Positions 10,396 to 19,772 are shown, counted from the first letter of the stretch. The stretch: 64,000 nucleotides of DNA from Methyloligella sp. GL2 (GCF_013341275.1 NZ_CP054476.1:1687501-1751500), one strand, 5' to 3'. Made by a program: numbers and translations. The notes: generated by a model from the sequence alone, not told the origin.

Positions 10396-11217
10396 ATGTT
10401 CTTCTATTTGGCGAAGGCCGTCTGGTTCCTGCTGCAGCCCTCCTGCTTCATCGCCTTCCTGCTGCTCGCCGGCACCATCATGGTTTGGACCTATTGGGCG
10501 CGCTGGGGCCGCCGTATCGTGGCGCTTGCGGCAGGGCTTTTGCTGATCGCCGGGCTCTCGCCGCTGGGCAACGCCATGGTGCTGCCGCTGGAGGATCGCT
10601 TCAAACGCGCCGATCTGGAGAAGCTACCGGCCCCGACCGGCTTCATCGTGCTTGGCGGTTCGGAAAGCCGTCTGGTGGGGGAGGCGCGGCACGCGCCGTC
10701 GCTGAACGAGGCGGGGGAGCGGCTGGTCGAGGCGGCGATTCTGGCCAGGCAGTTCCCGGACGCCAAGATCGCCTTCTCCGGCGGCGATGCGGGCATCTTC
10801 TATCCGGCGAAGTCGGAAGCCTCGGGCGCGGAAAGCCTGCTCACGGCGCTGGGGGTTTCGGAGGACCGGCTGGTGCTGGAAGCGAACTCCCGCGACACCT
10901 ACGAGAATGCCGTCTATCTGAAGCAGGAACTGACCTCGCTTGGGCTGGCCGGTCCGGATCGGCGCTGGGTGCTGATCACCTCGGCCTATCACATGCCGCG
11001 GGCGATGGGCTGCTTCCGCCAGGCGGGGCTGGATGTGGAGGCCTGGCCGGTGGATTACCGCACCCGCGGCCCGCAAGACCTCACCCGGCCGTTCGACAAG
11101 GTCTCCGAAGGCTTGCGCCGGGTGGACATGGCGAGCCGGGAATGGGTGGGGCTTTTCGCCTATTGGTTGACCGGGCGGACCGATGCGCTGTTTCCGGCGC
11201 CCGCCGCGACAAGCTGA
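10396..11217 (+). CDS. YdcF family (DUF218) membrane-anchored protein
   Basis: This 273-residue protein has two N-terminal membrane helices (about residues 1-35 and 38-58) and then a DUF218/YdcF domain. Signature stretches are FIVLGGSESRL, AFSGGDAGIF, ANSRDTYENAVYLK and LITSAYHMPRAMGCF, in canonical order. The family includes ElyC/SanA-like envelope proteins of uncertain biochemical role; S-adenosylmethionine binding was shown for E. coli YdcF. It begins about 100 bases after mgtE on the same strand. An envelope function is inferred only from the family and the membrane anchor. Confidence 0.88.
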   Translation: MFFYLAKAVWFLLQPSCFIAFLLLAGTIMVWTYWARWGRRIVALAAGLLLIAGLSPLGNAMVLPLEDRFKRADLEKLPAPTGFIVLGGSESRLVGEARHAPSLNEAGERLVEAAILARQFPDAKIAFSGGDAGIFYPAKSEASGAESLLTALGVSEDRLVLEANSRDTYENAVYLKQELTSLGLAGPDRRWVLITSAYHMPRAMGCFRQAGLDVEAWPVDYRTRGPQDLTRPFDKVSEGLRRVDMASREWVGLFAYWLTGRTDALFPAPAATS

Positions 11218-11288
11218 GACGAGATAAGCGGGGAAAAGCGCCGCGCCGCCTTTGCGCAGCCGGTTTCGAAGCCTAGCTTTCCACCATC

Positions 11289-11726
11289 ATGACCGTGCAT
11301 CTCCTGAAACTTTGCGTCGGCGTCGACACGCTTTCCGATCTTCGTGATTGGCAGAAGGGGCGGCTGGCGCTTCGCCGCAAAGAGGGCCGGCCGCAGGAGA
11401 TTTGCCATATCACCCGGCAGACGCCGAAACGGCGCGATGCGGTGTTGGATGGCGGCTCGCTCTATTGGGTGATCAAGGGCGTGATCCAGGCCCGGCAGCC
11501 GATCCTCGATCTGCGGCCCGAGACCCGCGAGGACGGCAAGGCGGCTTGCGCCATCGTGCTGTCGCCGGAGCTGATCCCGGTGCGGCCGAGGCCGCGCCGC
11601 GCCTTCCAGGGCTGGCGCTATCTGGATTCGGCCGACGCGCCGCCGGATGCGCGCGGGCCTGCCGACAGCGATCTGCCGCTGGAGATGGCCGGGGAGCTGC
11701 GCGAGCTCGGCCTGATCGACGTCTAG
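11289..11726 (+). CDS. DUF1489 family protein
   Basis: A 145-residue cytosolic protein of the alphaproteobacterial DUF1489 family. Recognisable parts are the N-terminus HLLKLCVGVDTLSDL, ITRQTPKRRDAVLDGGSLYWVIKG and the arginine/proline segment PVRPRPRRAFQGWRYL. No catalytic motif can be named. It is convergent with panC, with only 4 bases between the two stop codons. Confidence 0.85.
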   Translation: MTVHLLKLCVGVDTLSDLRDWQKGRLALRRKEGRPQEICHITRQTPKRRDAVLDGGSLYWVIKGVIQARQPILDLRPETREDGKAACAIVLSPELIPVRPRPRRAFQGWRYLDSADAPPDARGPADSDLPLEMAGELRELGLIDV

Positions 11727-11730
11727 AGGC

Positions 11731-12621
11731 TTAGCCGAGCTCGGCCTTCTTCTTCGCCCGGACCTTTTTGGGCGCCACGGCGATATTGTCGATCAGCCGC
11801 GTCTTGCCGAGAAGGGCAGCCGCAAAAGCGCGGGCCGGCTGGGTGAGCACGCCGCCGAGCGGCTCCAGGCTCTGGCTGTCGGCGATCACCAGGTAATCCA
11901 CCTTGAAGCCGCCGGTCTCGAGGCGGAAACGGCTCGCTTCCAGCGCATCCTCGATGGGCCGGCCTTCGCCGAGATCGGAGGCCATGTCCTGCAAGGTCCG
12001 CTGCAAGAGCGGTGCGCTCTCGCGCTCGGCCGGCGACAGATAGGCGTTGCGGGAGGAGAGGGCGAGCCCGTCCGCCTCGCGCACGATCGGCGCGCCGATA
12101 ATCTCTGTCGGGATATCGAGATCGCGCACCATGCGCTTGATGATCTGCAGCTGCTGGTAATCCTTCTCGCCGAAGATGGCGCGATCGGGCGCGCATTGGA
12201 TCAGCAGCTTGGCGACCACCGTCGCCACGCCGTCGAAATGGCCGGGACGGGATTCGCCGCACAGCCCCTTGCTGAGCCTGTCGACATGCACCGTGGTGGC
12301 GAAGCCGTCCGGATACATCTCCTCCACCTTGGGAAGATAGACGGCATCCACCGCCATCTCGCTCAGCTTGGCGAGGTCGGTCTTTTCGTCGCGCGGGTAG
12401 GCCTCCAGATCCTCGCCGGGGCCGAACTGGGTGGGATTGACGAAGACCGAGACGACGATGCGGTCGGCATTCTTCCTGGCCAGCTCGATCAGCGACAGAT
12501 GGCCTTCATGCAGCGCGCCCATGGTGGGAACCAGGGCAATTTTCTCGCCCGCCTCGCGCCAGCGGGCAATGCGCCCACGCAAGGCTTTCACGGTCCTGAT
12601 CTGGCTGAGGCGAGGGGCCAT
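11731..12621 (-). CDS. panC: Pantothenate synthetase PanC
   Basis: PanC joins pantoate and beta-alanine with ATP to make pantothenate, the precursor of coenzyme A. The 296-residue form from the ATG at 12621 (MAPRLSQIRTVKALRG) has the usual length. The longer open frame upstream (to 12789) would add a non-homologous leader that overlaps the divergent putA start. Motifs are VPTMGALHEGHLSL (nucleotide-binding HIGH-like loop), FVNPTQFGPGEDLEAYPR, FGEKDYQQLQIIKRM and the LSSRNAYLS signature. No panB is next to it. It is divergent from putA with about 200 bases between the starts. Confidence 0.95.
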   Translation of the reverse strand: MAPRLSQIRTVKALRGRIARWREAGEKIALVPTMGALHEGHLSLIELARKNADRIVVSVFVNPTQFGPGEDLEAYPRDEKTDLAKLSEMAVDAVYLPKVEEMYPDGFATTVHVDRLSKGLCGESRPGHFDGVATVVAKLLIQCAPDRAIFGEKDYQQLQIIKRMVRDLDIPTEIIGAPIVREADGLALSSRNAYLSPAERESAPLLQRTLQDMASDLGEGRPIEDALEASRFRLETGGFKVDYLVIADSQSLEPLGGVLTQPARAFAAALLGKTRLIDNIAVAPKKVRAKKKAELG

Positions 12622-12821
12622 TTCGATGTTCGATTTTGCTGATGAGAAGCTGCGGACGATAGCGCCTTGCGGCGTGCAAGGCCAATATATGGGGCAAGAC
12701 TTGTGGGACAAGATTTGGCGCTTTGCGCGGGCCTTTATCGGCCGTTCGATTCTGCCTGGCAAGACGCTAAGATCGTTCCGATGTCCCATGCATGCACCAT
12801 GGAGACGCCAAGGCGAACGCC

Positions 12822-15800
12822 ATGACCAATCTGGAGATCGCGCAAACCCACGCTGCCCGGATGCCGTCGCGCGCCGGGATCGCGGAATTGCTGCTGGCCG
12901 ATGAGGATCGGCTGGTTTCGGAGCTGATCGAGAAGGCGCGATTTGCGTCTTCCGAACAGGCGCGGATCGAGACGGTGGCGCGCGGCCTGGTGCAGGCGGC
13001 GCGGGAAGGCCGCCGCGCCTATGGCGGGGTCGATTCCTTCCTGCATGAATACGGGCTGTTGAGCGAGGAGGGCGTGCTGCTGCTGTGCCTTGCCGAGGCG
13101 CTGCTGCGCATTCCAGACAAGGCGACGGCCGACCGGCTGATCGCCGGCACCATCTCCGCCGGGGATTGGGCCAAGCATATGGGCCGCTCGCCCTCGCTGT
13201 TCGTCAACGCCTCGACCTTTGGGCTGATGCTGACCGGCCGGGTGCTGGATTGGGGCACGCGAGACGGGGCGGAGATTAGCGCAAGGCTGCAGCGGCTGGT
13301 GTCGCGAAGCGGGGAAGGCGTCATCCGCGAGGCGCTGCGCCACGCCATGCGTATCCTCGGCGGCCAGTTCGTGCTCGGTGAGACCATCGAACAGGCGCTG
13401 AAGAACGGGGCGTCCGATGCCGCCAAGGGCTATCGCTTCTCCTTCGACATGCTGGGCGAGGCGGCGCGGAGCGAGGCGGACGCAAAGCGCTATTTCGAAC
13501 GCTATGCCCATGCGGCCGAGGCGATCGGAAAATCCGAAGGCCGGCCCGAACCCCGCGACGATGCGAGCTTGCAGTCCCGCTCGGGGCTTTCGGTCAAGCT
13601 GTCGGCGCTGCATCCGCGCTATGTGCCCTCGCAGGAGGCACGGCTGCATTCGGAGCTGCTGCCGCGGCTGAAGGCGCTGGCGCTCGCCATGCGCGAGGCC
13701 TGGCTGCCGCTCACCATCGATGCGGAGGAGGCGGACCGGCTGGAGCTGAGCCTCGGGCTACTGCAGGCGCTGTTCGAAGATCCCGATCTTGCCGCGTGGA
13801 ACGGGCTGGGGCTGGCGGTGCAGGGCTATTCCAAGCGCGCGCTCCCCGTCATCGAGTGGCTGGGAGCTGTGGCTGAGGTCACCGGGCGGCGCATTCCGGT
13901 GCGGCTGGTGAAGGGCGCCTATTGGGATTCTGAGATCAAATGGGCGCAGGTCGCCGGGCTTGCGAGCTATCCGGTGTTCACCCGCAAGGTGAATACCGAC
14001 GTCTCTTACATCGCCGCGGCACGGGCGATGCTGGCGCTTCCCGATGCCATCTTCCCGCAATTCGCCACCCATAACGCCCATACGGTCGCGGCCATGTACA
14101 CGCTGGGCGAGGGCAAGGCTTACGAGTTCCAGCGGCTATTCGGCATGGGCGAAGCGCTGCATGAGGCCGTGGTCGGCGAAGGGGGGCTGAACGTGCCCTG
14201 CCGCATCTATGCGCCGGTGGGCGGGCATGACGATTTGCTGGCCTATCTGGTGCGGCGGCTATTGGAGAATGGCGCCAATACCTCCTTCGTCAATCGCCTT
14301 GCCGACGACGAGGCACCGATTTCGGAGATCATTGCCGATCCGGTGGAAAGGGCGGCGAGCCTGGCGGAGAAAGCCAATCCGTCGATCCCGCTGCCCAAAG
14401 ATCTGTTCGGTCCCCAACGGGAGAACAGTCTCGGCCTGCCGCTTTGGGAGGATAGCATCTGCGCTCCGCTCATGGCTGAGATGGAGCAGGCGCTGGAGCG
14501 GCCCTTCGCGGCGGCGCCGATCGTTGGCGGTGCGGTGCTCGAAGACGGGCCGGCGGAGACTGTGACGGCGCCGCATGACCGGCGAGTGGTGCTGGGCACA
14601 TGCATCAGCGCCGATAGGGCGGCGATCGATGCGGCGCTGGACAAGGCGACAGCCGCCGCGCCCGGCTGGGACGCGCTGGGCGGCGCGCGGCGCGCCGCTA
14701 TTCTGGAGAGAGCCGCCGACCTTCTGGAGGCGGACCGGCCGGCGCTGATGGCGCTTCTGGTGCGCGAGGCCGGCAAGACCCTGGCCAATGCCCAAGGCGA
14801 TCTGCGCGAAGCGGTGGATCATTTGCGCTATGCGGCGGCCGAAGCGCGAGAGACGTTCGAGACGCCGCAGGCGATGCCGGGGCCGACCGGCGAAAGCAAT
14901 CTTCTCTCCCTCCACGGCCGGGGCGTGTTCGCCTGTATCTCGCCGTGGAATTTCCCGCTGGCGATATTCCTGGCGCAAATCGGCGGCGCGCTCGGGGCCG
15001 GCAATGCGGTGGTGGCGAAACCGGCGGAGCAGACGCCGCTGATTGCCTTCCGCGCCGTGCAGCTTCTGCACAAGGCCGGCGTGCCCGGCGACGTGCTGCA
15101 TCTTCTCCCCGGCACGGGCGCGCGCGTCGGGGCAGCCCTGGGGTGCGATCTTCGCGTCAACGGCGTCGCCTTCACCGGCGGCACCGAGACGGGGCTCGCC
15201 ATCAACCGGGCGCTTGCCGCACGCGAAGGGCCGGTGACGCCTCTGATCGCCGAGATGGGCGGGCTCAACGCGATGATCGTCGATTCCTCAGCCCTGCCGG
15301 AGCAGGTGGTGGACGATGTGGTGGCTTCGGCCTTCGACAGTGCCGGGCAACGCTGCTCGGCGCTGCGCGTCTTGTTCCTGCAAGAGGAGATCGCCGACAA
15401 GACGCTGGCCATGCTGACCGGACTGGCAAGCGAGATGGTGATCGGCGACCCGCTGGACTTCGCCACCGATATCGGTCCGGTGATCGATGCGGAGGCCAAG
15501 CATATGCTGGAGGCCCATAAGGCGAAGATGTGCCGCGAGGCCAAGGAATGGCTGGATCTGCCGCTGCCGCCGGCATGCGCCCACGGCAGCTTCGTCACAC
15601 CGGCGATCTACGAAATTCCGTCTCTCTCGATGCTGGAGAAAGAAGTCTTCGGTCCGATCCTGCATGTGGTGCGCTATGCCGCCGACCGGCTGGGCGATGT
15701 GTGCGAGGCGATCAACGCCACCGGCTACGGTCTGACGCTGGGGCTGCATTCGCGGGTGGAGCAGACGGCGGATTTCGTCGCCGCGCGGGTGCGGGCCGGG

Positions 15801-16001
15801 AATTTCTACGTCAACCGCAATCAGATCGGCGCGGTGGTCGGCGTGCAGCCATTCGGCGGGGAGGGGCTTTCCGGCACCGGTCCCAAGGCGGGCGGGCCGA
15901 ACTATCTGGAAGCCTTCGCCACCGAACGGGTTCGCACCACGAACACTACCGCGTCTGGCGGCAATGCGGCGCTGCTGGCGGCGGGCGATGAAAGCCTATG
16001 A
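12822..16001 (+). CDS. putA: Bifunctional proline dehydrogenase / L-glutamate gamma-semialdehyde dehydrogenase PutA
   Basis: PutA oxidises proline to glutamate through FAD-dependent proline dehydrogenase and an NAD-dependent aldehyde dehydrogenase with substrate channelling. The proline dehydrogenase barrel occupies roughly residues 160-470 (VRLVKGAYWDSEIK near 360). The aldehyde dehydrogenase begins near 560, with SPWNFPLAIF near 707, EMGGLNAMIV, and the catalytic cysteine C845 in DSAGQRCSALR. At about 1059 residues, without a ribbon-helix-helix N-terminus, it is the enzyme-only form and not the trifunctional repressor. The start at 12822 is preceded by AAGGCG at a suitable distance; an in-frame ATG at 12792 is possible. 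Confidence 0.95.
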   Translation: MTNLEIAQTHAARMPSRAGIAELLLADEDRLVSELIEKARFASSEQARIETVARGLVQAAREGRRAYGGVDSFLHEYGLLSEEGVLLLCLAEALLRIPDKATADRLIAGTISAGDWAKHMGRSPSLFVNASTFGLMLTGRVLDWGTRDGAEISARLQRLVSRSGEGVIREALRHAMRILGGQFVLGETIEQALKNGASDAAKGYRFSFDMLGEAARSEADAKRYFERYAHAAEAIGKSEGRPEPRDDASLQSRSGLSVKLSALHPRYVPSQEARLHSELLPRLKALALAMREAWLPLTIDAEEADRLELSLGLLQALFEDPDLAAWNGLGLAVQGYSKRALPVIEWLGAVAEVTGRRIPVRLVKGAYWDSEIKWAQVAGLASYPVFTRKVNTDVSYIAAARAMLALPDAIFPQFATHNAHTVAAMYTLGEGKAYEFQRLFGMGEALHEAVVGEGGLNVPCRIYAPVGGHDDLLAYLVRRLLENGANTSFVNRLADDEAPISEIIADPVERAASLAEKANPSIPLPKDLFGPQRENSLGLPLWEDSICAPLMAEMEQALERPFAAAPIVGGAVLEDGPAETVTAPHDRRVVLGTCISADRAAIDAALDKATAAAPGWDALGGARRAAILERAADLLEADRPALMALLVREAGKTLANAQGDLREAVDHLRYAAAEARETFETPQAMPGPTGESNLLSLHGRGVFACISPWNFPLAIFLAQIGGALGAGNAVVAKPAEQTPLIAFRAVQLLHKAGVPGDVLHLLPGTGARVGAALGCDLRVNGVAFTGGTETGLAINRALAAREGPVTPLIAEMGGLNAMIVDSSALPEQVVDDVVASAFDSAGQRCSALRVLFLQEEIADKTLAMLTGLASEMVIGDPLDFATDIGPVIDAEAKHMLEAHKAKMCREAKEWLDLPLPPACAHGSFVTPAIYEIPSLSMLEKEVFGPILHVVRYAADRLGDVCEAINATGYGLTLGLHSRVEQTADFVAARVRAGNFYVNRNQIGAVVGVQPFGGEGLSGTGPKAGGPNYLEAFATERVRTTNTTASGGNAALLAAGDESL

Positions 16002-16082
16002 TAAAGCTTACGCGGTAAGGCATTGCCGTGAGGCCTTCGAGGTTCCATTTATAGGGCGATCCAGGCGGAACCAGGAGATTAG

Positions 16083-16808
16083 ATGGCGAAACCGCTCAGT
16101 CCCAAAGACGGGGCGAAAACCGATATTGAGGAGACCCGCTCCAGCGCGGCGGATGTCGCCGCCTTCATCGAGCGGACGCAGCGCGTTGCGCCTGCCCGCT
16201 CGGGGCGCGGACGGCTGATCTTCGCCATGGATGCCACGATGAGCCGCCAGCCGACCTGGGATATGGCGCTCGGTCTGCAATCGGAGATGTTCGAGGCGGT
16301 GGACGAGATCGGCGGGCTCGACGTGCAGTTGGTTTATTTCCGGGGCTTCGGCGAATGCCGCGCCAGCAAATGGGTCGGCGACGCCAAGACCCTGGCTTCG
16401 GTGATGGGCAAGGTGTCCTGCCGCGGCGGCTTCACCCAGATCGGCAAGGTGCTGGCCCATGCCAAGCGCCAGGCGGCGGCTGACAAGGTCAATGCAGTGG
16501 TCTATGTCGGCGATTGTATGGAAGAGAATATCGATATGCTGAGCCAGCGGGCCGGCGAGCTCGGCCTCCTCGGGGTGCCGATGTTCCTGTTCCAAGAGGG
16601 GCGGGAGCCGGCCGCGGCCACCGCGTTCAAGGAAATCGCGCGGCTCACCCGGGGGGCTTATTGCCCGTTCGATGCGGGTTCCGCCGCCCAGCTGCGCGAG
16701 CTTCTGAAAGCCGTCGCGGTCTATGCCAGCGGCGGACGCAAAGCGCTGCAGGCTTTCGGCGAGAGGGGCGGCAAAGGTGCCGCCTTGCTGCTTGAGCAAG
16801 TGAGCTGA
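16083..16808 (+). CDS. VWA domain-containing protein
   Basis: A 241-residue, soluble, von Willebrand factor A-like protein. The metal ion-dependent adhesion site loop is FAMDATMS (a DxTxS variant of the usual DxSxS), followed by the second-site region VSCRGGFTQIGKVL and VVYVGDCMEEN. No signal peptide is present, so it is probably cytoplasmic. The next gene, a membrane J-domain protein, starts 8 bases after its stop, so the two form a two-gene unit. Partner and role are unknown. Confidence 0.85.
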   Translation: MAKPLSPKDGAKTDIEETRSSAADVAAFIERTQRVAPARSGRGRLIFAMDATMSRQPTWDMALGLQSEMFEAVDEIGGLDVQLVYFRGFGECRASKWVGDAKTLASVMGKVSCRGGFTQIGKVLAHAKRQAAADKVNAVVYVGDCMEENIDMLSQRAGELGLLGVPMFLFQEGREPAAATAFKEIARLTRGAYCPFDAGSAAQLRELLKAVAVYASGGRKALQAFGERGGKGAALLLEQVS

Positions 16809-16816
16809 CCTATCCG

Positions 16817-17581
16817 ATGTATGCTATTCTCGGCGCGATCGCGCTGTTCCTGCTGCTGTATTTCGGCAGCCATATCCTCGCCCGTATGGACGCACACGAG
16901 CTGGCCCGGCGGATCCGCCGCTTCGGCTGGATCGTGCTGTTCGTGCTGGCCGGGCTTCTGCTGATCCCGGGGCTTTTGGTCCTGTCCATTCCGCTGGCCA
17001 TTCTCGGCTACACCATGCTGCGCCGGGGCGGCGGGGGTTTTCGCCTCGGCGGCGGTTTCGGCGGGCCGTTCGGCGCCGGCGGCTATGGTCAGCGCAGCCA
17101 GAAGCGTCCCGGGCAGAAATCCTTCGTGCGCACCGCTCATCTGGAGATGGCGCTGGATCACGATACCGGCCAGGTGGACGGGCAATGCGTGAGCGGTAAA
17201 TTCGCCGGGCGTCCGCTCTCCTCGATGAATTTGGAGGAGCTGAAGGAGCTGGCGATGGCTCTGCAGCAGGGCGATCCGCAAGAGGCGGCGCTGCTAGCGG
17301 CCTATCTCAATCAGCGTTTTCCGGATTGGCAGGCGGGCGCGGCAGGCGCCGGTGCTGCCGGGGCCGGCGGCTATAACGGCGCGCGGGCACGGCGTGCGAC
17401 CGGCGGCATGAGCATCGACGAGGCTTATGAGGTGCTCGGCGTCGAACGTTCGGCCAGCAAGGACGAGATTCGCAGCGCCCACCGCAATCTGATGAAGAAG
17501 GTGCACCCCGATCAGGGCGGCTCCACCTATCTCGCCGCGCGCATAAACGAGGCGAAGGAGGTGCTGCTCAGCGTGCGCTGA
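16817..17581 (+). CDS. Membrane-anchored J-domain (DnaJ-like) protein
   Basis: This 254-residue protein has an N-terminal membrane helix (YAILGAIALFLLLYF), a second hydrophobic stretch (IVLFVLAGLLLIPGLLVL), a Gly-rich segment at about residues 70-95, a middle helical region, and a C-terminal J-domain from about 197 (MSIDEAYEVLGVERSASKD) that contains the HPD tripeptide (KKVHPDQGGS). HPD stimulates Hsp70 ATPase, so it should recruit DnaK to the membrane, with an architecture like DjlA or TIM14. It follows the VWA gene by 8 bases, and the 3' neighbour is convergent. Confidence 0.88.
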   Translation: MYAILGAIALFLLLYFGSHILARMDAHELARRIRRFGWIVLFVLAGLLLIPGLLVLSIPLAILGYTMLRRGGGGFRLGGGFGGPFGAGGYGQRSQKRPGQKSFVRTAHLEMALDHDTGQVDGQCVSGKFAGRPLSSMNLEELKELAMALQQGDPQEAALLAAYLNQRFPDWQAGAAGAGAAGAGGYNGARARRATGGMSIDEAYEVLGVERSASKDEIRSAHRNLMKKVHPDQGGSTYLAARINEAKEVLLSVR

Positions 17582-17597
17582 GCAGCGTTGGTTCGCC

Positions 17598-17996
17598 TTA
17601 CGGGTTGGCTTTGCGCATGCCGTCGACGCTCCAGGCGCCGGAGCCGGCAAACACCAGATACAGGAAGACGAAGCAGAACAGGATCGCCCCGTCGCCGTGG
17701 TTCTGAATCGGGAAGAATGCCTCGGGTTTGAAATGGACCATCCAGTAGGCGATGGCCATCTGGCCCGACAGCAGGAAGGCGACCGGGCGGGTGAACAGCC
17801 CGATGACCAGGGCAAGCCCGCCGAACACCTCTAGCAGGCCTGCGATCAGGTGCAGCGTGTCGAGCTCCCCGCCGCCGCGGCCGGTGTCCGGAAATCCGAA
17901 CAGTTTTACGGTGCCGTGCTCCATGAAGAGCAGAGCGGCAACGATCCGAAGCGCCGCAAGCGCATACGGCGCATACCGATTCAACGATTCCGTCAT
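17598..17996 (-). CDS. DoxX family membrane protein
   Basis: A 132-residue protein with four predicted helices and the DoxX pattern: an N-terminal helix ending ALLFMEHGTVKLFGFP, then LIAGLLEVFGGLALVIGLFTRPVAFLLSGQ (read in parts) and a C-terminal FCFVFLYLVFAGSGAWSVD. DoxX-like proteins are linked to thiosulfate or redox metabolism in some organisms, but the family is broad and no function can be assigned here. It is convergent with the J-domain gene, with 16 bases between them. Confidence 0.85.
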   Translation of the reverse strand: MTESLNRYAPYALAALRIVAALLFMEHGTVKLFGFPDTGRGGGELDTLHLIAGLLEVFGGLALVIGLFTRPVAFLLSGQMAIAYWMVHFKPEAFFPIQNHGDGAILFCFVFLYLVFAGSGAWSVDGMRKANP

Positions 17997-18146
17997 TGGG
18001 TTTTCGTCCCTCGCTTTTTGACCTCGGCTTCCCCCTAACCGTTGAGGTTATGCGGATATAGCGAGGTCGGCAAGACGAGGTCGAAGAGGCGAGGCCGAAG
18101 AGGCGAGGGCGCCGCCGAAAGGCGGCGCACCGATGGCAGGGCTTGT

Positions 18147-19520
18147 CTAGTCGGCCCGCATGGCGATGCATTCGACCGACAGGCGCTTCAGCTGGGCGCA
18201 GGCTTGCGCGGCTTCGTTCTGCGAGAAGCTGGCGAAGCGGGCGCGATACCAGCGCTGGCTGCCCTGATCGAATGTGGTGGTCAGGCCCGAATGCCCGTCG
18301 AGCAGGCTCGATGCCTTGCTGGCGACGAAATCCAGGCGGCGCTGGGCGTCGGCCTGGCTGGTGTAAGAGCCGACCTGGACCTGATAGGGGCCGGAGCTGC
18401 CGAGAAGCTTCGGCTTCATCAGCGGCATGGACGGCGCGCCTCCGGCGGAGGCCATGACGACGCGCGGCTTGGGCTTCTGCTGGGCCGGGGCGGGCGCGGG
18501 CTGCGGAATGCTCGGCTTCAGCGGCATCGAGGGATCGAAGGCGACCGGCTGCACCGGCAGATTGCTGCCCGTCGAGGCTACGGCATAGCTCTGCTGTCCC
18601 GGAGGCACCGGACGGCGCTCGGGCATGCCGGGGTTGGCGACCAGCATTTCGCGGACCGCGGCCTTCTTGAAATGCACGTCCAAGAGATAGCGCATGGTGG
18701 CGTCGCGGCCGCGGCTGGTGGAGCCGCCGAGCACCACGGCCAGAAGATGCTTGCCGTCGCGCTGCACCGAGGCGGTCAGGTTGAAGCCGCTGGCGCGGAT
18801 ATAGCCGGTCTTGATGCCGTCGGTGCCGCGATAATTGCCCAGGAGGTGATTGTGGTTGCGGTAGGTCACGCCCTTATAGCTGAAGCTCTTCAGCGAGAAG
18901 TAGTGATAGTATTCCGGATAGTCGCGCATCACGCGCTCGCCGAGGATCGCCATGTCGCGGGCGGTGGTGACCTGCGCGTTATTGGGCAGGCCGGAGGCGT
19001 TCTTGAACACCGTATTGTGCATGCCGAGGCGGTGGGCCTGCTCGGTCATGATACGGGCGAAATTGGATTCGGTGCCGGCGAGATTCTCGCCGATGGCAGC
19101 CGCCATATCGTTGGCGGACTTGGTCACCAGCGCCTTGATGGCGTCTTCCACGCGAATGGTGCTGCCGGGCTTCAGGCCGAGCTTGGTCGGCGGCTGAGCG
19201 GCGGCATGGGGCGTGATGGTGAGCTTGGAATCGAGGTCGATCCGCCCGGCGCGCATGTAGGAGAACAGCACGTAGAGCGTCATGATCTTGGTCAGCGACG
19301 CCGGATAGCGCTTGGTGTCGGCGGAACGGGCGAACAACACCTTGTTCGCGTTCAGATCGACGACGATCGCCGAGCGATAATCGGAAAGGGCATAGGCCGG
19401 CGCCAGCGGCGGCAGGCTCAAGGTGAGGGCCAAGAGCAGGGCCAGACCTACAGATGCGAGGCTACGCGGCCGGCTTAGGCGGCGCAGCGATGCGGATGTG
19501 AGGTTGTAAAACAACGCCAA
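18147..19520 (-). CDS. D-alanyl-D-alanine carboxypeptidase (PBP5 family) with C-terminal SPOR domain
   Basis: A 457-residue exported penicillin-binding protein that trims the terminal D-Ala of peptidoglycan stem peptides. All three active-site motifs are present: SLTK (YPASLTKIMTLY), SAN (VTKSANDMAAAIGE) and KTG (DGIKTGYIRASG). After about residue 300 comes a Pro/Gln-rich linker, then a SPOR domain (YQVQVGSYTSQADAQRRLDF ... WYRARFASFSQNEAAQACAQL), which binds denuded septal glycan and suggests a role at the division site. The N-terminus has a signal-anchor-like hydrophobic segment. A second PBP5-type gene, without SPOR, is at 60451. Confidence 0.93.
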   Translation of the reverse strand: MALFYNLTSASLRRLSRPRSLASVGLALLLALTLSLPPLAPAYALSDYRSAIVVDLNANKVLFARSADTKRYPASLTKIMTLYVLFSYMRAGRIDLDSKLTITPHAAAQPPTKLGLKPGSTIRVEDAIKALVTKSANDMAAAIGENLAGTESNFARIMTEQAHRLGMHNTVFKNASGLPNNAQVTTARDMAILGERVMRDYPEYYHYFSLKSFSYKGVTYRNHNHLLGNYRGTDGIKTGYIRASGFNLTASVQRDGKHLLAVVLGGSTSRGRDATMRYLLDVHFKKAAVREMLVANPGMPERRPVPPGQQSYAVASTGSNLPVQPVAFDPSMPLKPSIPQPAPAPAQQKPKPRVVMASAGGAPSMPLMKPKLLGSSGPYQVQVGSYTSQADAQRRLDFVASKASSLLDGHSGLTTTFDQGSQRWYRARFASFSQNEAAQACAQLKRLSVECIAMRAD

Positions 19521-19672
19521 TTTCCCCGTCGACTAACCATCCCAGACGCATTGCCGGGCTGCTCGCTGTTTACAGCGATGCACCATCCCAAACCTGCGCT
19601 CCGCAGGACACCGGCGCGTCAAAGGGGGATGGTAAAAGACGGCAATTGCCAAAGGGTTAAGGCGAATTTGAT

Positions 19673-19717
19673 TTATTGTGCGGTGCAAAATTCCAGTTGA
19701 ACTTATTGTGCATTGCA
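19673..19717 (+). promoter_or_regulatory. Duplicated operator-like element upstream of the phasin gene
   Basis: Two 15-base elements, TTATTGTGCGGTGCA (19673-19687) and TTATTGTGCATTGCA (19703-19717), agree at 13 of 15 positions and start 30 bases apart, about three helical turns. The second fills the spacer of the predicted promoter. PhaR-type repressors of phasin genes bind TGC/GCA-rich sites, so these are candidate PhaR operators. The protein-site assignment is inference. Confidence 0.6.
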
Positions 19718-19725
19718 TATATAAG
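19697..19725 (+). promoter_or_regulatory. Predicted sigma-70-type promoter of the phasin gene
   Basis: TTGAAC (19697-19702) and TATAAG (19720-19725) are separated by 17 bases, close to the housekeeping consensus, in a locally AT-rich segment. Transcription would start near 19732, leaving a leader of about 40 bases before the coding region. Confidence 0.65.
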
Positions 19726-19772
19726 TTTCCATATGCAACAGGCTTTCCGATACGTGGTGAAAGAGGGTGATG

